Part shown: piece by piece, positions 48,473 to 59,292 of the stretch
Position numbering within the stretch: position 1 is the stretch's first letter
Layout: each line of letters starts with the position of its first letter
NCBI GenBank assembly: GCA_022496805.1
Contig: CM040104.1
Coordinates: 1,790,650-1,854,649 of the forward strand
Direction: 5' to 3'
Origin: Pohlia nutans
Taxonomy: Eukaryota > Streptophyta > Bryopsida > Bryales > Mniaceae
DNA: 64,000 nt
Program-made: the position numbers and the translations under genes
The notes under the pieces: generated by a model
What the model saw: only the letters and a program-made list of their open reading frames with translations
What the model was told of the DNA's origin: nothing
Database searches by the model: none

Positions 48473-49659
48473 TCAAACATCTACAAGGCCAGTGCAAATG
48501 CTTTTGCAATGACTACCATACTCATTGTCCTTTGTATAAGTTCTTAGCTCTTTCCAACGTTTCTTGGACAAATCGAACTTCACACGGTGACCCTTCAAAG
48601 TCAAAATGACGATCGAGTTTGCACATCCAACTGCAACCACCGTCTCAACAGCCTCACCCTTCACCTCTTCTAATTCCTCAAGCATGCAAAACTCCCGCAT
48701 GTTAGCCACCTTCACCACTTCCCTCTTCGTTAGCACAATCTCCCAAATACTCAACTAAATCCACTCCATCCTGAATCTTCTTACAAGTCTAGTATACCCT
48801 ACCACGAACAACCGATTCAAGCTCACCACTAGCTGTAATTTAAACTGTGGCTTAGGCGGATTAAATGATGTAGGCAATTCCACATTGATTTTGCTCCATG
48901 CACCCGTCACTAAATCACATGAATACAACAATGGGATAATGGAAGATGGAGGTTGATAACTAAGACGGCATAAAACAAAGTGTACAAACTGCCATTTACA
49001 AATATGCTTGAGCAGGCACGATATCCACATCTCCATGTAGGTGCTTCACAAAGCTTCTTCCACAAAGAAGTTGTGGAATCATAGAGATAAACATGCAATC
49101 TTTCTAATATTTGCAAAACCAACGTGTTGGTTATGGTTATAATCTTGTAGGCTTTGGTGACATTGTCCACTGACATGAGCACAATGTCACGGTTGTATGA
49201 GCAATAGAATCTAGGTTCTGGGATTTCATGGAAGATCTTGCTCACTGGGTTGCAAACAATGTGAACTCGAGATCCTCGCCTTGAAAAAGCCGAACACAAT
49301 ACATCTGAATACATTGTGTAGATGAACCCTCCGTCAGTAGCTAACGTGTATTTGAATTGTTTTGACATCCAAACAAAGATGTCATCAGGCAACTTGTAGG
49401 ACCGGTTCTCTTCTACATCTAGTAGATGCCAAGCTGTATTTGGCGCCTTCTTGATAAATTTAGGCGAGATGAGGATGGATGATGTTTGCCGAGGGGTAAG
49501 AGCACGAAAAGAGGCAAATCCAGGTTGCAAGATGAGATGATTCCATGCGTTGCAAACCACACGAAAGCGGCAAACCACATGCTCAGGAAGAAATGAAAAC
49601 ATAATCTCAAGTACTTCTGGAGGTAAATCCTTCCATGACTTCCTCAATTTACTCGACAT
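48473..49659 (-). pseudogene. F-box protein gene, disrupted
   Basis: Starts at the ATG complement 49657-49659. Residues ~8-48 are a clear F-box (SWKDLPPEVLEIMFSFLPEH, then CRFRVVCNAWNHLI), the Skp1-binding module of SCF ubiquitin ligases. A beta-propeller-like C-terminal part follows (CNPVSKIFHEIPEP, YLYDSTTSLWKKL, YSCDLVTGAWSKI, FDLSKKRWKEL). The frame shifts near 48955-48975. After that the homologous sequence continues in another frame, then meets an in-frame TAG at 48755-48757 before a final ~90 codons. No splice signals rescue either break, so it is read as a pseudogene or an assembly error. A Tc1-type element starts ~300 bp upstream. Confidence 0.8.
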
Positions 49660-49953
49660 CGTGGGGCTATCTCTTCTCCTTTGCTTGGCAATATGTCATC
49701 TCTCAGCTGCAAAACGAAACAAATGCAAGACGAGGGCAAATCAAACTCGTTGATCACCATTCTAACCGTCTTTCAGACACAAATCAGTCATGACAATCTT
49801 TCTAAATGAAGGTTTAGGGTTTGAATTATATTCGTGTGGACTCAAAAAAATAAAAAGTAAAAAAATGCAACATGCAATGAAACTCACAACACACAATCTA
49901 TATGCATATCAAAGTACTATCATAGCCAGTTGTGCGCAAGCATACCTCATGTA

Positions 49954-51662
49954 CAGGTACCCGGAAGAAATGTTACGTAATTTTCACTTAACTCCAGTTA
50001 CACTAGATTACAGATAGTGAACTTCAAGTGACCACTAGGAGTTCAATTTTAGAGCAATTGCCTTGGGATTTTCACCTATTTGTAGGACTAAGAGTAATGT
50101 TGTGAAAAGTAACTGGTATGTGGATAATTATCTAAAAAAACCATGTAAAGTTATAGTTCTCCATTGCCCTATCCAAACTGTGTCCACACGTTTTTCATGC
50201 ACCGGCTTGCATTAGGCCTCATTGCAGCATGACAATGTTTTGAGCCACTGTTTTTTAAGAAGATATGTATGTGATATTGTGTTGTGATTGCATTGTAAGT
50301 TGTGGGGGTAGCTTTTGACGTGATTGTATGTGAATTTGTGACTTGGTTTAGCGCGAGGTTTATTATTTTTGTTGGGACAAGTCTGTTTGGTGTTGGGGGT
50401 AGGTTGAGTGGCATAATCTATTGAGAAAGATGAAGACTAGAGCGTTAACAGATGCTGAGAAAGGAGAAGTGGTTGGAATGCATAAAGGTGGAATGAGAGG
50501 TGCGCAGATAGCAAGAGAGTTAGGGATGCCAGCTTCCACTGTTTATGGTGTTTTAGGAAGTTTTAAGAAACGAGGAACTGTAGTATCACCAAAGTCACCG
50601 GGTAGGCCTCGAAAGTTGACACGGCGCAATATGAGTTACTTAGAACGCCTCCTTGATAAGGATCGCCGTGCATCACTCACAGAGATTACAAATCAGATGG
50701 CAAGTATTGCACATGTTAGTACTCGTATAGTAAAGAACGCTTTGCAAACCCTTGGTTACAGAAACCGTGTAGCAGCAAAAATAACCATTTTCAATAAGAA
50801 GCACAAAGCAGACAGGCTAGAATTTGCTAGAAAGTATAAAAACTGGATTCAAGAGGATTGGAAGAAGGTTGTTTAGACCGATGAATCATCTTTTGAAATT
50901 GGAAGGAATTCTAGACAAATTAGAGTGTGGCGAAAGGCACATGAGAGATATGATTATAAATGTCCAGCACCTACTTTTAAGTCTGGACGTACTTCAGTGA
51001 TGGTTTGGGGTGCTTTTAGTGGCTTTGATAAGTCTCCTTTAGTAATCATACCTCCAAAAAGTAGAAGTGCAAGTGATTTTGTTGATCTTATTTACGAAGG
51101 CACTTTAAGTAGGTTTTATTTTCTCCATGATCATCCAGAAGACATTATACTTATGGAGGATGGCGCTCCGGTTCACCGCAGCAAGTTGCCAAAGTTGTGG
51201 AGAGAAGCCCATGGCATAAAGAAGTTGAATTGGCCAGCCAACTCTCTAGATCTAAACCCAATAGAGAATTTATGGAAGATAGTGAAAGACAAAGTTCAGA
51301 GTACATCCCGGCCACACAATAAAGAAGAATTGGTAGAATCTCTTCATAGAGTATGGGAAGATATACCTTTAGACATTTTGCAAACCCTCATTGCTACCAT
51401 GCCTACACGTATGAAGGAAATAATTAGTGCAAAAGGTGGTAGTACTAGATTTTGAACACTATATAGGAGAAAGCAAATTATGTGTTGATTTTGGATTTTT
51501 TTCTATGCAAGCAAATTTTATTATTGGAAAAAGCTTTCAATTGCAATTTTTTGCATAAAATTCCATGAATTTTTGAGTTCGTATGAGCTTACTAAAGTAG
51601 CTCTTTAGTACATGTTTTTGGAAAATTATTGAAAATTACGTAACATTTCTTCTGGGTACCTG
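49954..51662 (+). mobile_element. Tc1-type DNA transposon with inverted repeats and TA target
   Basis: Termini CAGGTACCCGGAAGAAATGT on the left and, inverted on the right, the same with one change (CCAGAAG); the match continues through TACGTAATTTTCA. TA dinucleotides flank both ends (49952-49953 and 51663-51664), and outside them CATG/CATG extends the symmetry. 1,709 bases with one transposase gene. Near-identical ends suggest recent arrival. Confidence 0.92.
50430..51455 (+). pseudogene. Tc1-family transposase, DD34E, one stop codon
   Basis: ATG at 50430 (frame open from 50421). N-terminal helix-turn-helix (GAQIARELGMPASTVYGVL) and second HTH with the GRPRKL hook bind the inverted repeats. 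The catalytic region has TDES, then MEDGAPVHRSK and SLDLNPIENLW; 34 residues lie between the second Asp and the Glu, giving DD34E, the Tc1 signature. Plant mariner elements are usually DD39D. The frame is interrupted by a single TAG at 50874-50876, just before the first catalytic Asp; the same frame then continues to TGA 51453-51455. A full-length product would need readthrough, so this copy is probably inactive. The sequence looks closest to Tc1 elements of fungi (recalled, not searched). Confidence 0.9.
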
Positions 51663-51664
51663 TA

Positions 51665-52249
51665 CATGCTTCTGTTTAGCATGCACCAGAAAAACCCAAG
51701 AACAAATGCCACAAACAGCAAGACTAAAGTTGAGATGAAATATCAAAGTAAAACCTTTATTGGAACTTTATTATTAAAACAAAAATAAACTACAGGTCCC
51801 AAGGGTACTCTACTATCACTTACATATACGAACTCTAAGAACATAACAATAGCTCAATCACTCAACCATAGTCCAATCAAAGAGAGTCTCTCATCACCCC
51901 AAGCTCAATCTTAAAGTAGAGATGAATATCAGTTTAGTCTAGGACTTTGGCGTTCTACTTTTACTTTATTTAGAATTATTGATTCCCTAAAGTAATAGTC
52001 GAGGCTCATTTCATACAAAGTAGTTTGCATGGTAACGTTAAGACTCAGAAGACTGCAGTTCAACAACGAGTTGTTGAGTATCATGGATAATGTTCTCAAA
52101 TTGGACCTCAGACCCACCTCCTTTTATAGGGAGGCACCGTTGTAATCGTGGAGTTATTGGTGATGTAATTGATAAAGAGCTTCTTCGGAAGAAAATCAGA
52201 CTGCATGCATTTGCACATGCACAAGGTCATTCAATCATTACAAAAGGTT
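51665..52249. other. Intergenic DNA, no gene recognised
   Basis: No domain; short frames only. Confidence 0.45.
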
Positions 52250-52999
52250 ACCCCTAAAGGACAAAGCATCCATATTTTGGACGATGTACAGAATCAAACA
52301 TAATTTTTTCATCCGTCATTGACTTTTTTCAATGTGGTTTTTTCACTATATATTTTATGGGAAGTTAGCTTTATGCATGTGTGATCTGATTAGAAAGGGG
52401 ATGATTTGTGAAATTTTTATGTCTCATTTCTTGTTGTAGTGATTCACCCAAAATTTCAAAGATTTCAATATAAAAGTGCTCTTAAAAAAAGTTAACTCAT
52501 AAAATTAAGCAACCAAAAAATCTCCAAAAATCACTAGACTTAGAGTATTACATTTCAACCAATCACAACAAATTTAATGTACTATCAATATCTTATTCGT
52601 AATCGAATTACAAAAGAATTTTCAATTTCAAGTTTCAAATTTTATACAAAAATATTGGTAACACTACTAAAATTGGCGACCAAATCAACAAAAAATCAAC
52701 AACATTTTGTGGTGTTGTGCACTGTAATGACCGTTTTCACTGGTTTTCGAACTTTCTGTTAGGCAGCAAAAAAATTCGTCTGATTTCTGTTGATTTAGGC
52801 AATGTAAGAAAAATCGTGACTGAATCAACAGAAATTCAAAAAAATTCATAACTTACCAATTTTAAAAATGTTAAAAAGTGCATTATGAAGCGCCAATTTT
52901 ACAAAAGCATTGAAAAATAAATTTAAAAATATAAATTTTAGATTAATTCTTTGAAAATAGAGTCAACAAGTTCATAGTATATAATAATGTAGTTAATAT

Positions 53000-53000
<1 letters not shown>

Positions 53001-53055
<55 letters not shown>
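53001..53055. repeat. (AT)n microsatellite
   Basis: About 27 AT units with one early interruption. Confidence 0.95.
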
Positions 53056-53058
<3 letters not shown>

Positions 53059-54242
53059 AACATAAAAATATTACATAATATTATAATATCATACTACTCA
53101 TTTTCAAGGGTGTTTTTGTACTACGAGTGTCATAGTTTTGGAAAAGAAAAATTCTAATGTTGTAAAACAATCGATTTAATGACGTAATATAATAAATAGG
53201 GAAAATATCAAAAATATTTTAATATTGTAAAACGGAATCTTTTGGAATCTTTTCAAAATAGTTTATGTTATTTTGGAATCTTCGGGAATATTTTAGAATC
53301 TTCTTTAAAATATCCTTACGGTCTAAGTTCCCAAAATATTTTTAGATCCTCATTTATAGAATTTAGAAGCATTTAACATTAAAAATTCAATAATATTACA
53401 TTTTATATTTTTAGAATTCAAAATTTGGTATTATTGGTTATAATTGTACTTTTCATCATAGAAGCAAAACAAAATAGATGTACTAAAAAGAACAACATTA
53501 CTTTTCCGAAATAGTAAAATTTGTAACACAAGACAATGTAGATGTGTTGTTTTTTTAAAAGTTCCCCTAGGTGGAGGTTAACTTGGATTGGCATGATTCA
53601 AATTGGATTCAAAAGTATACTTGATTTCCTATTAGAAAATAATTATAATTTAAACAAACTTTTAATATTTTAGTCTTGGGTAGCTCATAAAAAGGCACAT
53701 CGACCAAAAAATGATCTCTCAAAACATTACAAGTTAAATTGAGTTTAAAATCACACTTTCTTCGAACTCAATTCGATCTTCCAGCTTTGAGCACCAAAAA
53801 GAAAAATTCAAATTTTTTTGAAATGTTTTCTAGATGTAGAAAATTGCATGCATGATGTACTACAAAACATCAAAAGTCCACTGAAAAACAAAAAGCAGCT
53901 TACAGCCTTCGCAATTTTGGCCCAAAAAAAAATCCAATTTTTTTTGAAATTTTTTCTAAACACAGAATAACTCATGCATGACATACTGCAAAAAAAATTG
54001 AAAAAAAAGTTTTTTTTACATCGCTAAAAACATCAAAAGTCCGCTGAAAAATAAAAAAAACAGCTCACAGCCTTCGTGATTTTGGCAAAACAAAATCAAT
54101 TTAAAAAAATATATAAATATAGAAACCTCCTGCATGATGTAGTGCAGAAAGAAATTTGGAATTTTTTTTTTTTACTTGGCAAAAAATCGTCAATGATTAC
54201 ATTCATTTATAATTATCAAAAAAAATTATTGACTTGCATCAA

Positions 54243-54325
54243 AACTTGTATGTGGTGTGGTGGTAAAGACCAAGGTTTGGAGCTAGGAGGTCCGGTATTT
54301 GAATTCAGCCCGTGGTGGGACCCAC
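54243..54325 (+). repeat. Possible tRNA-derived SINE fragment
   Basis: TGGTGGTAAAGACC resembles a box A, and GGTATTTGAATTC about 45 bp on resembles a box B, followed by CCCGTGGTGGGA. The second half resembles 3990-4022. Pattern-based and weak. Confidence 0.35.
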
Positions 54326-54755
54326 CATAGTTTGGGCAGCTCTAGTCGTTCGACCGGGCAACCAGAAATAATGTTCAAGCAGGGCAGAAAAAAATTAGGC
54401 AAGTTTCATTTATTTCATTGTGAAATTTTTATTTTTATTTATTTGAAATAAAATAATTTTGACCAAATCAACAATTCCGGAACAATAGATTTTAGTTGGA
54501 AAATTACCAGGACAACGCGTCCTAATCAACTACCGTAATCAACTACCGTGATCAACGTTTTCTAATTGATACGGTCATAGCATCTTCTAGTAGTGTGATA
54601 GCATCGCAGATCTAGCCGTATAGATAGGATCTAAAATTTATAATGTACGACTTTTATTCATACATCAAATTGAAAATATCCAATAGGTTGCATTTTATGA
54701 TGCATCTTTGCAAAACTGCCGAATTTGGAGAGGGGTGAGGACGTTTAGGGGCTAT

Positions 54756-55419
54756 TTTACATTGTGGGAGGTGCGGGGTTTGAAACTCCAAGGCAATTTT
54801 ATCAATTTTTGGCTGAGCAAATGCATTTATTTTATTGAAATTTTGGCAATTTGTTTTTTGTATTTTTTTTGCCGAATCTGTACAAGTATTACGGTACACG
54901 TTTGAGCATGGTTGTCTCACTCGACTATTCCAGCCCGGAACTAGTTGAGGAGACAACCTATGCTCATGGACGTCATGATTACTGTACGCTTTCTTATGCA
55001 GCCATGACGCTCCTTTTGCGGCAACGTGTTCAACAGTACGGGTCCCACTAGTTTTACTACAATATCTTTTGTTGTCATGTGCTTGAATTGTCAACCATCT
55101 TTGGTTAGGGCTTGTTTCCATGTGCCACCCAATCCATCATTAACCAGATGTGATCATTGTAGAAAATACTTCCAAAAATTAAATTGAGTGCAACCATATC
55201 GATACATAATTTCGCCCTACCCATACATAATTTCCTCAATCATGAATAGTGACTACAACTTTCTATTGGTGATACTCATAGGTTAAAACTGATAATCAAA
55301 ATTGTTCTTTTGGACCACTAAATAAACTAGAAACTAAAATTGGACCATCTTGATTAAATGATTGCATAGTAAGTTATATCCCATAACTGATTTGGGATCG
55401 TCATCTCCCGCCGGTTATG
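54756..55419. other. Intergenic DNA with two adjacent hairpins
   Basis: GAGCATGGTTGTCTC / GAGACAACCTATGCTC pair across 54905-54967. Directly after, CGTCATG / CATGACG pair across 54970-55010. The local sequence is more GC-balanced than its surroundings. No gene family recognised. Confidence 0.5.
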
Positions 55420-55888
55420 TAAGGTAGGAGCACCCAAAACCAACAGTGTACCCAATTTCGATAACTTTTAGACACGGTAGTCATTCTAGAACAAAAATTA
55501 CCAAACTTTGTTAAGCCCTAGACTTTGTATCCCTACTAAAGTTTCCAAGATTCTCTCCGATGCTCTTGGATGCTCTTTGTTTTCACATTGTAAGTTTGTC
55601 TTACTTGCTTGACTCCTACTAAACTCCCTTTTATAATAGCTAGTGTGGCATCTCTCACTCTAGTTTCAAAAAAAATGATTGTATGAGTAAAAATATCAAC
55701 CAAGCAATAGGCGGTGTAGTACCCTATTGTTATAGAATGTAATGAAGCACATCATAGAGCCTTTATTGATTGTTGACCAAAATGATAAGCTATATATGGT
55801 CAACCTAGATTTTCATTCTAGAATGACTACCATGTCTAGAAATTATCGGAATTGGGTACAACTGTTGGTTTTGGGTGCTCCTACCTTA
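55420..55888. mobile_element. TAAGG-ended MITE, copy 3
   Basis: Left TAAGGTAGGAGCACCCAAAA and right TTTTGGGTGCTCCTACCTTA are perfect inverted termini, and similarity continues (CCAACAGTGTACCCAA / TTGGGTACAACTGTTGG). Contains the repeat also found at 3402-3590. Confidence 0.85.
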
Positions 55889-55953
55889 GTCCATAGAGCT
55901 TTGCCTAACACCAACAATCATCAAAATGTCTTTGAGTAAATGAAAAAGTTACA

Positions 55954-56172
55954 TAAGGTAGGAGCACCCAATTCCGACAGTGTACTCAATGCCATTAATT
56001 TCTAAACACGGCATTCATTTTAAAACGTAAATCTAGGTAGACCATATTAGATAGTTTATCAAAATGTCGATAAAGGCTCTATGATGTGCTTAGATTTGCG
56101 TTCTAAAATGAATGCCACGTCTAGAAGTTAACGGCATTGGGTACACTGTGGGAATTGGGTGCTCCTTCTTTA
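55954..56172. mobile_element. TAAGG-ended MITE, copy 4
   Basis: Left TAAGGTAGGAGCACCCAATT, right AATTGGGTGCTCCTTCTTTA. 219 bases; sits 65 bp after copy 3 and shares its subterminal sequence, with a different interior length. Confidence 0.82.
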
Positions 56173-56216
56173 ATTCTCAATGCAACCTCACTTCCTCTAT
56201 CACAGCAAAACCTTAA

Positions 56217-56452
56217 TCCCTAAAGGGCCAAGAAGCCCAAATTGGGCCTCGTGTTTTTTTATTGAAATTTTGAGTAGGTCCGATGCAAACCTCCTTTTGT
56301 TCAAATTTATTTGTTTTTTTAGCAACGCATGCAATGTTGTTCTTCACTCATTCTAGTGATGTAAAATTTAGTCCCATCTCAATTGTATTTTTTCAGAATT
56401 GGATCGATTGAATGTGTCATGTTAAAACCATGAATCCTTGATCTTTTAGGAG
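56217..56452 (+). mobile_element. TTAA-flanked family B MITE, copy 2
   Basis: TTAA at 56213-56216 and 56453-56456. Hairpin GCCCAA-A-TTGGGC at 56235-56247. 236 bases. Confidence 0.8.
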
Positions 56453-56456
56453 TTAA

Positions 56457-56688
56457 CCCCTAAAGGACCAAGAAGCTTAAATTGAACCTCATGTTTTTTT
56501 TTAGCAGTTTTGAGTAGGTCCTATGTGGATTTCTTTTTGTTCAAATTTATTTAATTTTTGACCAACACATACAATGTTCTTCAATGATACTGGTGATATA
56601 AAATTGGGTCTCATCTAAATTATATTTTTCACTATATGATCAATTGAATTTCACATTTTAAGACGATGAATCCTTGGTCCTTTAAGGG
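56457..56688 (+). mobile_element. TTAA-flanked family B MITE, copy 3
   Basis: Shares TTAA 56453-56456 with copy 2 and ends at TTAA 56689-56692; termini CCCCTAAAGGACCAA / TTGGTCCTTTAAGGG. The hairpin (GCTTAAATTGAAC) is decayed. Tandem arrangement of two copies on a common TTAA. Confidence 0.8.
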
Positions 56689-56692
56689 TTAA

Positions 56693-57239
56693 TTAGAAAC
56701 CCATTGCAGCTTCTGCAATACGCTGAACAAGTGGTGGCATGCATGGAAACACACTGACAAACCAAACTGCTAGCGGCCATTGGTTCTGAACTCCGTACAT
56801 GATAACTTGGCCAATTTCCTGTACATGAAATCATTGACCCAGATGGACAGGCAGACAGACGGCTTGAGCTTTTTGTGATCTCATGTCCCAATGCCTGCAA
56901 TTGCCAGTTGTGGAAATGACGATAAGTTGAACTACAAATCCCAAGATTTTTGCAACCTGGAGGATTTGCATTAGGTCGGTCGGCTACGTCGGAAACAGAT
57001 GTCTTTGAATCTCTGCATCTTTGTTTTTGGAGCTCATGGACAGAATGTTCTCCTTGCAGCTCTTTTCTTTATGAGAAGACCCGGTTTATGGCTGCCACCT
57101 CAATGTGTACCCAAAACCAACACAATGGCGTGTCACTGTGCATGATTATTTACTACCCCTAAATGTATGTATGACTACAATGGTATATAAAATTCGTTAC
57201 GTTTCTGATATACACACCTTAGTGTTAAGACGTATTTTC
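56693..57239. other. Intergenic DNA, no gene recognised
   Basis: Short frames on both strands at 56682-57162 show no domain. Confidence 0.45.
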
Positions 57240-57243
57240 TTAA

Positions 57244-57782
57244 CCCCTAACTGCCCAACCATGTATATTTTGCATAATGTACAGAAGCAAACTTCTTTTT
57301 CTCACTTTTTGCAGTACGAATTTTTCATGGAAAGTTCGCTTCATGCATGTGTGATCTGATTAGAAAGGGGATGATTTGTGAAACTTTTATGGCTCATTTC
57401 ATGTTGTAGCATTTCACCAAAATTTCAAAGATTTTAGTCTAAAAGTGCTCTTGAAAAAGTCAACTCATAAAATTAAGCAACTAAAAAATCTCCAAAAACC
57501 TCTAGACTTAATGTATTACATTTCAACCCATCATCATCCACAGATTGACAATATCTTATTCGTAATCAAATTACAAAAGAATTTTGAGTTTTAAGTTTCA
57601 AATTTTATAGATAAATATCGGTGATTGCAATCTTAGATCCAACCATATGGATAGAATCTAAAATTCATTATGACTGTACAACTTTTATTCATACATCAAG
57701 TTCAAAATATCCCTCATAGTTGCATTTTATAATGCATCTTTGCAATTCTCCAAATTTGGAGAGGACTGCAGGCATTTAGGGG
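57244..57782 (+). mobile_element. TTAA-flanked family A MITE, full length
   Basis: TTAA at 57240-57243 and 57783-57786; left CCCCTAACTGCCC, right GGCATTTAGGGG. The hairpin stem is ATGTA-TATTT-TGCAT (57261-57275, one G-T pair), unlike the stems of other copies, and is followed by a recognisable AATGTACAG. Confidence 0.85.
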
Positions 57783-57962
57783 TTAACCCAAGTATTAACC
57801 TTACTAAAGATAATCTTCATTTGATTTTGGTTACATTACCACAGCTGCACTTAGCAAGTGTGTACAAAGAGAATTAGATTATAAGTAAGGATTATTGGTT
57901 TCTTAGAAGGTTCTCTCATTAACTATTATCAATTTCATGATGTTGGTTTTTTACATGCATAA

Positions 57963-58071
57963 CACTAATAGAAAAAGGTGGCACTGCCGAAGAAGATGCC
58001 CAAGCAAGTAGTGCCCAATTCCACATATGCACAATGATTTTGCTTGGGGAGCGCCACCTTTTCTACTAGTG
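57963..58071. mobile_element. CACTA-type mini-MITE, copy 3
   Basis: 109 bases, termini CACTAATAGAAAAAGGTGGC and, inverted, GCCACCTTTTCTACTAGTG. Interior nearly the same as 25375-25487 (CACTGCCGAAGAAGATGCCC...). Confidence 0.85.
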
Positions 58072-58600
58072 ATGAGTCTTTCTCATTTATAATGGTGATT
58101 CTAATTTTTAATCATACTAATGATTCCAAGGTGTTACGATCCTAGTCTAACAAATGTTATAACACATCTAATATGTAAAAGTTTAGTTTTAAAATCATCT
58201 TGTTGTAAAATTTAATATTAAATATTTGATGACTTACTTTGTGACAATGCAAAAAAAATCAAAATCAAAATCAAACATTAAATTGTTAGATTCATGTTGG
58301 TATCAATTTTAATGTATGAAAGTAGTTGTAAAGTGGTAAAACTACTTTCATAAATGAGAATTCATGTTTTTTTAAACATTTCAGAGCTAATAATTCTTTA
58401 AGAACTAAATGGTACCTTATATTCTATGCAGATAATTATTTTCTGCATGCAAGTATGCAAGTTGCTTGCATATTCTGACTATTGAGCACAAGTCTTATCC
58501 TCTTCACTGCTATGAGGATATTAATTTGAATGCCACCGTACATGCATGAGGGTCAGATTCATAAATTTTCCACGTCAGATTCTAAACCAATTCGTAAAAA
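58072..58600. other. AT-rich intergenic DNA, no gene recognised
   Basis: Nothing supportable. Confidence 0.45.
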
Positions 58601-59292
58601 AAGATGAAAGCATCTTTACATTATAATTTTCCAGTGAGAAAGGCTGTGCGTGAGAAAGCCTCTGTCACAGCGGTCACGAGCTTGTGCGATTCCAATGGCG
58701 TGCTTGTCACCGATCCAACAGGGTTTGGCGATATCTGTGCATCGATTCTCCCTGGAAGCTCAAGAGTTGTTGGACCAGCCTTTGCTGGAAACCAAACTGA
58801 AAGACGCCGCCACATCAATGGCAAAAGGAAAGTGCCCTGGCCCGGACGGATTCTTACTGGAATTCTACACGATGTACTGGTATTTGATCGGAACTGATTT
58901 CACGCAAATGATCCAGAAATCCATCCAACAGGGTGCTCTACCTGCTGGCGTCAACCGGGACTAATTGCCTTACTGCATAAAGGCGGGGATCGTGAGGAAT
59001 TACCCAACTGGAGACCGATTAGCCTCTTAAATGTGGCTTATAAAATCATGGCAAAGGCACTTCAGAAATGTCTCCAACCTTTCCTCTCTGACGTCATCAG
59101 CACGGAGCAGACTGCGTTTTTGCCATCCCGCTACATTTTGGACAACGTCTTGATTCAACACGAAATCATACAGTGGGCCAAGGAGTTTGATCAAGACATG
59201 ATCCTCTTGAACCTCGACTTCAAAAAACCGTATGATACGGTACACTTGCCATTCCTCTTTCGGGTTATGGAGGCTCTTGGCGTTCCTCCTTT

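Larger units (their letters stand above)
52662..54595. mobile_element. CACTA (EnSpm)-type element nested in a family A MITE
   Basis: Starts CACTACTAAAATTGGCGACC and ends GCATCTTCTAGTAGTG. Flanks TAA / TGA correspond to a 3-bp duplication of TGA in the uninterrupted family A sequence. 1,934 bases without a transposase, so non-autonomous. Contains an (AT)n tract at 53001-53055 and repeated phrases AAACATCAAAAGTCC near 53870 and 54025. Confidence 0.85.
52250..54755 (+). mobile_element. Family A MITE split by a CACTA element
   Basis: Left part 52250-52661 (ACCCCTAAAGGAC, hairpin CCATATTTTGG, GATGTACAG) and right part 54596-54755 (ending GGACGTTTAGGGG) together make one full family A copy. The outer TTAA sites are mutated (TTAC on the left, CTAT on the right). 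Confidence 0.85.
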
